A DNA stretch of 64,000 nucleotides from Treponema sp. GTDB taxonomy: Bacteria > Spirochaetota > Spirochaetia > Treponematales > Treponemataceae. The stretch spans positions 1-64,000 of the forward strand of contig JAEEVR010000007.1 in the NCBI GenBank assembly GCA_016290995.1, in the 5' to 3' direction. This document shows, in pieces, positions 9,172 to 17,267 of the stretch (positions are counted from its first letter, which is position 1; every line of letters begins with the position of its first letter). Below the pieces are notes generated by a model. It saw only the letters and a list, made by a program, of their open reading frames with translations, searched no databases and was not told the origin of the DNA. Position numbers and translations under genes: made by a program.

Positions 9172-11280
9172 TCATTTTTCCTTGCCGCTATCCCAGACCA
9201 AAATCTTGTTGGCGCCTTTCTTCAGTTGCGCGAAGGGGCCGGGGAGGACTTTGCCTTGAGCGCGGCAGCTTCCCAAAATGTCTTTGTCAAAAACAATGTC
9301 GTTTCCGTCGGAGCCGTCAAAGCGGGCGGCGCTTATGCGGGTGGCGGCAAAATCTTTTGTGGACACGAGGGCGGCGCCGGATGACAAAAGCTTGTCGTCC
9401 GCGGTAAATTCCAGCCAAGTCTTTTTGCCTTCAACGACAATTTTTGCGTTGGGGTTTTTGTCGCATTCCGTAAATGCCTTTTCTCCCGCAAACCGAACGG
9501 CGCCGCCGCAGTAATGGTTGTCCTTTATGTAAACCGCTTGCTGGACTCGCATAAAGACGTCGTGGTCGCCGTCGCCCGCCTTGGCAACGTTGGCCTTGTA
9601 GTCGGCGAAGCTCGGCGGGTTGGCAGAGCTTGTGAACTGGCTTGTCTTAAAAAGCTCGTCAACGGCCTTTATCGCCGCGGCGTATTTTTCTCGGTTGGCG
9701 TCGGTCGGCGCTCCCATAAAGTCAAAGATCCACGAGCGCATTGAAGTCGCGAACAAGTTTTGGTTGTAGGAATCCGTTCCGCTTTTAGACTGCTCGGTGT
9801 AAGTGGTTTGTCCGCCAACGTAAATGTTTTTCGTCACGCGGTCGTCGCCGCTAAAAATCAGCGCCGTTCCCATCGGAGCGGTTGAGTGCGGATAATGGTA
9901 GGGCGTGGCTCTGTCCATGACTTGCTCGCGGCGCATCGTTCCCAAGCACAAGTTGTGGACATACGCTCCGCCCTGCGAAATGTTGTCAAAGTTGTAGGGG
10001 CTTGCGAAAATGTTGTTGTCAACGATGTAAGGTCCGTGCGAAACTTCAACCATCAAGTCGCGGTCGTTGTCGTAGTACAAGTTGCTTGAGATTCTTGTTC
10101 CCTGCGTTTCCCAGTCAAGCCAAGTTCCCAGCGTGCAATTGTGAATGTTGTTGTTTCTGATTATCGTGTCGATGGCGGCGTGGAATTTTATTCCGCCGAT
10201 TTCGTAGCCAAAGTATTCGTGCTTTACAGCGATGTTGTAAATGTGGTTTCGTTCAATCACGCTAAAGGCGCAACCCATGTGGCCTACGATTCCGTTTTGG
10301 CCGCAGTCGTAAATTACGTTGTCGCGGACGATGTGGCCGCCGATTTTTTCTTTGCTCCAGCCAGCTTGCAGCGCCTTAAAGACCGCTTCCATTTGGAATT
10401 GGTAGCCGGGCTTTTCGCGGAACTTTGTACAATCGTTGTCGCCTGTCGATGCCTCTTTGCCCAAACTAATCGCCGAGCACTTGGCGTCGTGAATGACGCA
10501 GTTTTGGATAATCCAGCCCTTGGCCCAATGCGGTCCGATCATTCCGGGTTGGTCGGCTGTCGGCGGCGCCCAAGGAGTCGCGGCCTGACAAATTTCAAAG
10601 CCGTCGATTGTAATGTAGTCCAAACCGGTTTTGTCGGGATAAAAGCAGCTTTGGCGGACGCTTATTTCCACCAATTCCTTGTTGGGGTCAAGCTCTTGGA
10701 AGTTTGCGTAAATTTTTGTCTCTTCGTTTCCGACTTGAGCGAACCATTGATACACGGTTTTCTCCGGTTCCAAAATCGGCTCCTCATGTTTTGTCCACGG
10801 CGGATTGTAGCCTGTCGTCCGTTTTTTGGGGGAGCGGACTTCTTCAAGCGACATCGCTTCGTACAAAGATTTTCCATTTATGTAAACGTCGCCAAGGTGA
10901 ACGGGATTTTCAAGCGGCCAAACGACCCAGTCGCCCCATACCGGTTTGGCAAATGGATTGGTTCCGTCTCCGCCGCCTTTTGTCCATAGTGTGTTGGGAA
11001 CGGTGACGCTCCAAAGAGAGCCGCCTTCGTTTTTCCAGCCCGAAATTTCTTCCGACCCTTTTATGACGGGACGCTCGCCTTTGGCCGCGCGATAAACGAT
11101 TCGCTCGTTGTTGTTGCGGCCGCCGTTTTGCGAGCGGACCCATTCGCGGTATGTTCCGCCAAAGACGGTTACGATGTCGCCGGCAACGGCAACGCTCGCC
11201 GCTTTTGATATAGTTTTAAACGGAGAAGATTCCGTTCCGTCGTTAAAGTCAGAGCCATTTGTTTTTACAAAATATTCCAT
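9172..11280 (-). CDS. Right-handed parallel beta-helix protein (pectate-lyase-like / possible glycoside hydrolase)
   Basis: FVKTNGSDFNDGTESSPFKTISKAASVAVAGDIVTVFGGTYREWV start of DUF1565-type helices; repeated NNNI/NVIYD coils. Confidence 0.8.
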   Translation of the reverse strand: MEYFVKTNGSDFNDGTESSPFKTISKAASVAVAGDIVTVFGGTYREWVRSQNGGRNNNERIVYRAAKGERPVIKGSEEISGWKNEGGSLWSVTVPNTLWTKGGGDGTNPFAKPVWGDWVVWPLENPVHLGDVYINGKSLYEAMSLEEVRSPKKRTTGYNPPWTKHEEPILEPEKTVYQWFAQVGNEETKIYANFQELDPNKELVEISVRQSCFYPDKTGLDYITIDGFEICQAATPWAPPTADQPGMIGPHWAKGWIIQNCVIHDAKCSAISLGKEASTGDNDCTKFREKPGYQFQMEAVFKALQAGWSKEKIGGHIVRDNVIYDCGQNGIVGHMGCAFSVIERNHIYNIAVKHEYFGYEIGGIKFHAAIDTIIRNNNIHNCTLGTWLDWETQGTRISSNLYYDNDRDLMVEVSHGPYIVDNNIFASPYNFDNISQGGAYVHNLCLGTMRREQVMDRATPYHYPHSTAPMGTALIFSGDDRVTKNIYVGGQTTYTEQSKSGTDSYNQNLFATSMRSWIFDFMGAPTDANREKYAAAIKAVDELFKTSQFTSSANPPSFADYKANVAKAGDGDHDVFMRVQQAVYIKDNHYCGGAVRFAGEKAFTECDKNPNAKIVVEGKKTWLEFTADDKLLSSGAALVSTKDFAATRISAARFDGSDGNDIVFDKDILGSCRAQGKVLPGPFAQLKKGANKILVWDSGKEK

Positions 11281-11324
11281 AGATATTATTCTACCATCCT
11301 TTTGAAGAATTTTGGGAAAAATTT

Positions 11325-12350
11325 TTAGTCAATGTTTTCCGCGATTTTGATCACGGTTTTTGTGATGTAGTCTTTGGCCTCGCGCTTTCCTTCTTCCATC
11401 AGCCAAGAAAAGAGTCGCTGGATTCCCATGTAGCCTTGCGTCTCCGGCTCTTGGTCAATCGTAAAGTCGATCAGGCCGCTGTTCAAATATTGGATTACTT
11501 GCGGAACGGTGTCAAAAGCCAAGACGCGGATTTTTTCCTTTCCGCAATCTTGAACCGCGCGGCAAACTCCGCCGACGCCGGCCGCCGCGATGAAGATGCA
11601 ATTTATCGATGGGTTTTCTTTTAACGCGCGAATGGTTTCTTTGTAAGAAACGTCGTCGCTGTCCAAGGATTCGATTTTGGCGCAAACTGTGTATTCGATT
11701 TTGTGCGCGTCAAGGCCGGCCAAAAATCCTTTGATGCGCTCCTTGTGGCCGCGGATATTGTAAGAGCCCGCGATGATAAGCGCGTTTAGTTTTTGCGGAT
11801 GGATCAAGTTCAGCATTCCGGCTGCGGCTTGGCCCGAGCGCTGGTAGTCCGTTCCCACATAGCAAATGCGGCCGCTGTCGGGGATGTCGGTGTTTACGCT
11901 TACGACTGGAATTCCTTTTTGCGCGATTTTGTTAACTTCAAGCTGAACTTGCGGCGTGTCCAAAGTGGTTACGCAAAGGCCCGAGTAATTTTTTTTGGCC
12001 ATTGACTGCAGGGCCTTTACGTGCGTTTCGGTGTCGTAGCGGGCGGCGTGAACGATTTCCACGCTGACGTTGTAGTCCGAAAGCTCGCGTTGCGCGCGTT
12101 GGATTCCCTTGATTACGTCGTCAAAAAATGGAATGGACTTGTCAGGCAAAAGGCAGCCGAACGTTATCTGCTGCTTGCGTGCGGCCAAAATTTTTCCGGC
12201 GCGGTTTGGAACAAATCCCATCTTTTGGGCCAGATCCCGTATTTGTTCAGCCACTTGCGCGTTGACGCCGGGCCGGTTGTGCAAAACGCGGTCAACCGTT
12301 CCCCGCGAAACTCCCGCGGCCTTCGCAATGTCCTTAATCGTCACCGGCAT
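11325..12350 (-). CDS. LacI-family transcriptional regulator
   Basis: N-terminal VTIKDIAKAAGVSRGTVDRVLHNRPGVNAQVAEQIRDLA HTH; periplasmic-binding-like C-terminus. Confidence 0.95.
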   Translation of the reverse strand: MPVTIKDIAKAAGVSRGTVDRVLHNRPGVNAQVAEQIRDLAQKMGFVPNRAGKILAARKQQITFGCLLPDKSIPFFDDVIKGIQRAQRELSDYNVSVEIVHAARYDTETHVKALQSMAKKNYSGLCVTTLDTPQVQLEVNKIAQKGIPVVSVNTDIPDSGRICYVGTDYQRSGQAAAGMLNLIHPQKLNALIIAGSYNIRGHKERIKGFLAGLDAHKIEYTVCAKIESLDSDDVSYKETIRALKENPSINCIFIAAAGVGGVCRAVQDCGKEKIRVLAFDTVPQVIQYLNSGLIDFTIDQEPETQGYMGIQRLFSWLMEEGKREAKDYITKTVIKIAENID

Positions 12351-12500
12351 TTATGTCCTCAAACCTTCAAGCTGCGCCCGTTTCCTATACCGTGCACGAG
12401 CACAATAAAAGAATATTACGCTTTTTTTTGTGGTATGTCAAGGCTTGCCGCTATTTACAGAACGCGCTTGATGCGCCAAAATATGCGCGAGGAGTATTTT

Positions 12501-12746
12501 ATGGGACACGTAACTTTTAAGCCGCAGGGCGTTTGCTCGGTTCAGCTTGATTTTGACTTGGAGGACGGAAAGCTTCACAACGTCAAATTTCAGGGCGGCT
12601 GCAACGGAAACTTAAAGGCCATCGGCCGCTTGGTCGAAGGTCGCGACGCAAAGGAAATCGCCGGAATTTTGCGGGGCAACGACTGCAAGGGCCGCGGCAC
12701 CTCCTGCGCCGACCAATTCGCGCAGGCAATTGACAGCGCTCTGTAA
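12501..12746 (+). CDS. TSCPD domain protein (TIGR03905-like)
   Basis: MGHVTFKPQGVCSVQLDFDLEDGKLHNVKFQGGCNGNLKAIGRLVEG...GTSCADQFAQAI; start chosen at the ATG after ggag. Confidence 0.85.
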   Translation: MGHVTFKPQGVCSVQLDFDLEDGKLHNVKFQGGCNGNLKAIGRLVEGRDAKEIAGILRGNDCKGRGTSCADQFAQAIDSAL

Positions 12747-12863
12747 GCCAGGACCTGAGCAACCAAAAGTAACACAATTGCAACCTCCTATTGGTTTTTG
12801 CGGAACGGAATTCGCGCTAAGATAATTTTGTCAGCGCGAGAGAAAGAGCAGGCCTGAGCAAGG

Positions 12864-12900
12864 CCGCGCGAGTGTTGCGAGCGGGGAGCTTGCGCCAACC
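12864..12900 (+). repeat. Divergent third copy of the CGCGCGAG...TGCGAGCG interspersed repeat
   Basis: ccgcgcgagtgttgcgagcggggagcttgcgcc resembles 15425-15460 with small gaps. Confidence 0.4.
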
Positions 12901-12958
12901 CGCGCCGGATCAGGCCATAACAACAACCAAACAAATATCCCGCGCGGTAGGGGGTAAT

Positions 12959-13630
12959 ATGAATTTTTCGGAAAAACTTCAGATTCTTAGAAAGAGCAAG
13001 GGCTTCACTCAGGAAGCGTTGGCGGAAAAGTTGAACGTGTCGCGGCAAGCCGTGGCCAAGTGGGAAAGCGGCCAGGCCTATCCCGACATTTCAAACTTGA
13101 TTCAAATCAGCGACCTTATGGCCGTGACTGTTGACTACCTTGTTCGCGACCAGCAGTGCATGATGAGCGTCGTTCCCAATGAAACGACAGACTTGGACGA
13201 ACTGATAACGTTCCGCCTTGAAGCCAACGTCAACACCTACGCGGCCTTTATGAACGAAACCGATTCCACCCGCCTGGACTCGCACGACTACCGCTACCAA
13301 AACGGCGACTACGTTTACCACGACACATACGTCGGCGGCGAAAAGTTTGCCGGCCAAGAAGCCGTTTGGAAAAGCGGCAAAGCCCAATACGCGATGAACT
13401 ATCTGGGCCGCGTCTTGGAAAAAGAATTCAGCGGAAACTTCTTAAAGGAAGCTCTCCGCAAGGCCGACAAAAAAATGCCCTACCGCGGCCCCGAGTATTA
13501 CCAAAACGGCGAGTACACCTACAAGTGCTCAGTCAACGGCGCCTTTGACTGGTTCCAGGGCTACGAAGAAATTTATTGGAACGACAAAAAAGTCTACGAA
13601 TGCTTTTTCCACGGGGGAAGGGTGGAGTAG
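12959..13630 (+). CDS. XRE-family transcriptional regulator with DUF5680-like C-terminal domain
   Basis: LQILRKSKGFTQEALAEKLNVSRQAVAKWESGQAYPDISNLIQIS HTH; C-terminal YRGPEYYQNGEYTYKCSVNGAFDWFQGYEEIYWNDKKVYECFFHGG. Confidence 0.9.
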   Translation: MNFSEKLQILRKSKGFTQEALAEKLNVSRQAVAKWESGQAYPDISNLIQISDLMAVTVDYLVRDQQCMMSVVPNETTDLDELITFRLEANVNTYAAFMNETDSTRLDSHDYRYQNGDYVYHDTYVGGEKFAGQEAVWKSGKAQYAMNYLGRVLEKEFSGNFLKEALRKADKKMPYRGPEYYQNGEYTYKCSVNGAFDWFQGYEEIYWNDKKVYECFFHGGRVE

Positions 13631-13743
13631 CGGCGATTCGGGAACAAATGTATTGCGCAAGGTTTGAAAATTAGCGTAAATTTTTTATGTTTTTTTCAAA
13701 AAAACGCAAAATTTTAAACAAAAATATCTATCTTATATGTATA

Positions 13744-13775
13744 CGGGAACTGCAAACGCGGTTCCCGATTTTTTT
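13744..13775 (+). terminator. Rho-independent terminator
   Basis: CGGGAAC(tgcaaacgcg)GTTCCCG followed by a T run. Confidence 0.75.
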
Positions 13776-13794
13776 ATAGGAGAAGTTATATAAA

Positions 13795-14202
13795 GTGAAA
13801 TATTTTATTGACACCCTATTCAATAGGGTGTATACTACAACACGAGAATTCATCATTTCCAAAGAATTTGACCGAGTTTGGAAAGAGCTTGGTTTGGACG
13901 ATGATGACTTGAATGAATTGGAGCTGTTTCTTTGCAAAAATCCTAACGCTGGGGTTTTGATGGAAGGAACTGGCGGAATTAGAAAGTTGCGATGGTCGTT
14001 GGAAGGCAAGGGAAAAAGCGGCGGCGCTAGAGTGATTTATCTAGATGTCGTTTTTTCGGAGCATCTTTATTTGATTACAGCCTTTCCAAAAAATCAAAAG
14101 GCAAATTTGAGCAAGGAAGAGCGCAATCAAATGAAAGCGCTTGTCGCTGCGATAAAACAAGCGGAAAAGGAGGCGCGCAATGGCGGAAAACAAAGCGTTT
14201 AA
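13795..14202 (+). CDS. RelE/HigB-type toxin (type II TA); ORF-track start likely wrong, true start probably downstream of 13840
   Basis: REFIISKEFDRVWKELGL...GTGGIRKLRWSLEGKGKSGGARVIYLDVV...LITAFPKNQKANLSKEE; followed by an overlapping XRE antitoxin. Confidence 0.85.
   Translation: MKYFIDTLFNRVYTTTREFIISKEFDRVWKELGLDDDDLNELELFLCKNPNAGVLMEGTGGIRKLRWSLEGKGKSGGARVIYLDVVFSEHLYLITAFPKNQKANLSKEERNQMKALVAAIKQAEKEARNGGKQSV
13808..13836 (+). promoter_or_regulatory. Sigma70-type promoter whose spacer is an inverted-repeat operator
   Basis: TTGACA 13808-13813, 17-nt spacer, TATACT 13831-13836; perfect arms ACACCCTAT (13811-13819) / ATAGGGTGT (13823-13831). Confidence 0.8.
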
Positions 14203-14512
14203 AAGCATAATGAAAGGGCTTGAAGAGAGCCTTGAATACGCAAAGGGCGACAAGTCAAAGGCAAGAAAAATGAACGTCACTGTCGCGGAACTTCCCTCTT
14301 ATCGCGACAAAGAGATAAAGCGAATTAGGGAAGACTTGAATCTAACCCAAAGAAATTTCGCCTTTGTCTTGGGCGTTTCGCAAAAAACAGTTGAGGCTTG
14401 GGAATCCGGCAGAAACATGCCGCAAGGAATCGCGCGGCGCTTTTTGCAAATGCTCCAGTTTGGCGGAAAGAAATTTTTGCGGGACTTTAACATAATTTCG
14501 GTGAAGGTATAA
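14180..14512 (+). CDS. HigA-type XRE antitoxin
   Basis: IKRIREDLNLTQRNFAFVLGVSQKTVEAWESGRNMPQGIARRFLQ; overlaps the toxin gene by 23 nt. Confidence 0.88.
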   Translation: MAENKAFKSIMKGLEESLEYAKGDKSKARKMNVTVAELPSYRDKEIKRIREDLNLTQRNFAFVLGVSQKTVEAWESGRNMPQGIARRFLQMLQFGGKKFLRDFNIISVKV

Positions 14513-14559
14513 TTCACAGCGCTTCCGACAAAAGTTTCCGCTCGCTTTGAGTAATTCCC

Positions 14560-15396
14560 CTACAGCTGCACGCCGCTCTCAATCTTGGCGTTGAACCGCT
14601 CCAGCTTCTTTCCGTCAAGCGGGTTGGGCTGGCCTTTGAGGACGGCGCGAAGGGCTTCCATTTCCTCGCCGGTAAAGGAGACGGCGCGGTTCATGTCGTT
14701 TTCAAAAGAGGCTACGGCCATCGGGCAAACTTTGCGGACTAGTTCCAGCATGACTTGGGCGTATTGGCGGATTTCGTATTGGGCGTGGCCGTCCAAGCGC
14801 AGCTTTAAGAAGCGGAACAAATTGTTCAAATCCATCTGCCAGTAAAATTCCGTGTAGAGCGAAAGCGGCAAGTTGATGCGGGCCACTTCGCGCGCAAGGC
14901 CTGTGTCAAGCAACTCTGAATACGAGTCGTATGAATCCTTTTGGCCTTTTTGGAGCGCGGCCTGTATTTCCTTGGCCTTGGCTTCGTCAAAGGGCTGGTC
15001 GCTGCGGCCCTGCTTGTTGTCCTTGCTTTGCGGCTCGATGTCCTTTGTTTCGGGAACGTAGAATTCGTCCTTCATGATTGAATAGCGGCCGCTCACTTCG
15101 TTCATGCGGCCAGTGCGGTGGCGAACCCATTGGCGCGCGACAAAAATCGGCATCTTCACATGAAAGGTAAAGACAACTTGTTCAAAGGGCGAGGTGTGCT
15201 GATGGCGCAAGAGGTAGTCGATCAAGCCCGCGTCCTGCGAAACGGTTTTTGTTCCGTTGCCGTAAGACACGCGCGCCGACTGCACGATGCGCTGGTCGCT
15301 TCCCAAATAATCCACAAGGCGAACAAAGCCTTTGTCGAGAACCTTATATTCTTTGTCCAAAATTTCTTCCGCTTCGGGAACGATTGAATGCGCCAT
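14560..15396 (-). CDS. thyX: FAD-dependent thymidylate synthase
   Basis: ThyX motif RHRTGRMNEVS (RHR-X7-S). Confidence 0.95.
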   Translation of the reverse strand: MAHSIVPEAEEILDKEYKVLDKGFVRLVDYLGSDQRIVQSARVSYGNGTKTVSQDAGLIDYLLRHQHTSPFEQVVFTFHVKMPIFVARQWVRHRTGRMNEVSGRYSIMKDEFYVPETKDIEPQSKDNKQGRSDQPFDEAKAKEIQAALQKGQKDSYDSYSELLDTGLAREVARINLPLSLYTEFYWQMDLNNLFRFLKLRLDGHAQYEIRQYAQVMLELVRKVCPMAVASFENDMNRAVSFTGEEMEALRAVLKGQPNPLDGKKLERFNAKIESGVQL

Positions 15397-15419
15397 TTAT
15401 AATTCCTCCAAAAAATACG

Positions 15420-15474
15420 GCTGTCCGCGCGAGTTTGGCTGCGAGCGCGGATGTTGCCGCTTATGCGGCCAGCA
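15420..15474 (+). repeat. Interspersed GC-rich repeat, copy 2 (upstream of thyX)
   Basis: Near-identical to 9099-9153; perfect hairpin GCCGC-TTAT-GCGGC. Confidence 0.7.
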
Positions 15475-15508
15475 AACACTTATTGGCTTGCCAGCAATTT
15501 TTTTGCCG

Positions 15509-16129
15509 CTAAACTATTACACCCTTCGCGCTGGGGATTTGTCCGCCGCGCCTGGGGTCGATTTCCACCGCGGCGCGAATCGCGCGGGCGGCGGCCTTGA
15601 ACAAGCCTTCGATTTTGTGGTGGTCGCTGCGGCCGCGGATTGTGTCCAAGTGCAAGTTGCATTTTGCGTTCTGGACAAAGCCGTTCCAAAAATCCTCAAA
15701 GCAGTCTGTTTGGAAACTGGCTTCCTTTCCGTCGTCGCCTACGCTGACCAAGGGAACTCCTGTGAGTCCGGCCTCGCAAACCAAAAAGGGACGGCCGCCA
15801 AAATCAACCGCGGCGCGCAAAAGGCTTTCGTCCATCGGGAACAAAAAGCAGCCGCTGCGGTAAATGCCCGCGCAGTCGCCCAAGGCCTTGGCAAAGCACT
15901 GGCCCAAAACGATTCCCGTGTCTTCTATCGTGTGGTGCTGGTCAACGTTCAAGTCGCCCTTGATTGTTCCGCTCAAATCAAACAAACCGTGCTTGCAAAA
16001 AGAGCGCAGCATGTGGTCAAAAAATCCGATTGGATTTTGAACGTCGCACTTTCCGCTTCCGTCAAGGTTCAGCGTAAGAGTGATTTGCGTCTCGCCTGTC
16101 TCGCGCGTTACAGTCGCAGTTCTTTGCAT
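15509..16129 (-). CDS. hisB: Imidazoleglycerol-phosphate dehydratase
   Basis: GFFDHMLRSFCKHG...DQHHTIEDTGIVLGQ and C-terminal DHHKIEGLFKAAARA. Confidence 0.95.
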   Translation of the reverse strand: MQRTATVTRETGETQITLTLNLDGSGKCDVQNPIGFFDHMLRSFCKHGLFDLSGTIKGDLNVDQHHTIEDTGIVLGQCFAKALGDCAGIYRSGCFLFPMDESLLRAAVDFGGRPFLVCEAGLTGVPLVSVGDDGKEASFQTDCFEDFWNGFVQNAKCNLHLDTIRGRSDHHKIEGLFKAAARAIRAAVEIDPRRGGQIPSAKGVIV

Positions 16130-16143
16130 CGCGTTCCTCCTTG

Positions 16144-17016
16144 TCAGGGCATTACTTTGCGCAACTCGTATTCCAAAATGTCCGTCGCGCCCAAAGACTT
16201 AAGCTTTGGAAGCAGCGTGGGCACTTCCGACTTTTGAACGGCAATCTTTACCGCGAATCCGTTGTTGCCAAAAAGCGGAGAGATTGTCGGGCTCTTCATC
16301 GAAGGAAGGCCTTTGACCAACTTGTTAAAGTCTTTTTGCGAAACGTTCATCTCAAGCATGACGCGGTCGCGGGCGCTAAGAACCGCTTCAAAGAGCATTT
16401 TAAGCTCCATGATTTTTTGCTTTTTTGCCGGATCCTTGAGCGCCTCTTTGCTGGCGTACATTCTTGTGGAAGACTCCATCAAGGTGTCAACGATTTTAAG
16501 GTTGTTGGCTTTGAGCGACGAGCCTGTGCTTGTGTTGTCGATCAGGATTTGCGCCAACGAAGCCTCGTTGTCCTGGACAAAGCCTTCGCTTGTTCCCCAA
16601 GTGCGGAAAATCGTTCCGTTTATCCTTTTGTCTTTAAGCCATTTTTTGCTGAGGTTTTGGTATTCGGTCGCGATGGTCACGGGCTGCTTTGAAAGCTTTT
16701 CAAAATCCACTGTGTTGGGAACGGCGGCCACGATTCTAACGGGGTCAAAGCCCAAGTCCATGATTTCGGTCACCTTGGACTGAACGCCGTTTTCGTAAAC
16801 CCAATCCTTTCCGCTAAAAGCCACGTCGGCCTTGTCGCCCGCTAAAAGCGCGCTTGCGATTTGCGGCTTTACAACCTGAAAGGCCAAATCCTTTTGGTTG
16901 GTTATCGGGAAGTAGGTTCTGTCCGGCAAGTAAATTGAAATGCCCACATCTCCCAGCAATTCGTAAACAGATTCATAAATGCGGCCCTTGGCCAAAAGAA
17001 TTCTCAACTTTTCCAT
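16144..17016 (-). CDS. hisG: ATP phosphoribosyltransferase
   Basis: MEKLRILLAKGRIYESVYELLGDVGISI; adjacent to hisB. Confidence 0.9.
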   Translation of the reverse strand: MEKLRILLAKGRIYESVYELLGDVGISIYLPDRTYFPITNQKDLAFQVVKPQIASALLAGDKADVAFSGKDWVYENGVQSKVTEIMDLGFDPVRIVAAVPNTVDFEKLSKQPVTIATEYQNLSKKWLKDKRINGTIFRTWGTSEGFVQDNEASLAQILIDNTSTGSSLKANNLKIVDTLMESSTRMYASKEALKDPAKKQKIMELKMLFEAVLSARDRVMLEMNVSQKDFNKLVKGLPSMKSPTISPLFGNNGFAVKIAVQKSEVPTLLPKLKSLGATDILEYELRKVMP

Positions 17017-17079
17017 ATTAAGACATTCTATCAGAATGAGGCGGAATGTTCAAGGATTGGGCGGGGCGTGGAGGGATAT

Positions 17080-17265
17080 GGGCGTTTCCGCTTGGGCGGC
17101 AAAGCCGCCGTCGCGGCCGGGCTGCTCCAGGTTCCGCTGTCGCTCCAGCCTCCTCACTGCGTTGCGGCGGCCGGCTCCGCCGCCTTGCGCATCCCTAACG
17201 CTGTTGGCGCGCTTATGGAAATTATTTACTTGCGCTCTTCCGAGCGCTATGCGTTCCCTAACGCG
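17080..17265 (-). repeat. GC-rich structured intergenic repeat with two GCGTTAGGGA motifs on the minus strand
   Basis: CCCTAACGC occurs twice (around 17193-17201 and 17252-17261 on +); internal GGCGGC/GCCGCC stems; no convincing CDS. Confidence 0.6.
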
Positions 17266-17267
17266 GG

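Noticed and set aside
10141-10989. 282-aa plus-strand ORF antisense to the beta-helix gene
   Set aside because: Val/Phe/Arg-rich shadow translation of a well-supported minus-strand CDS; no domain motif or RBS.
12021-12500. N-terminal extension of the TSCPD ORF
   Set aside because: This segment is antisense to lacI and its promoter region; a good SD-ATG is at 12501.
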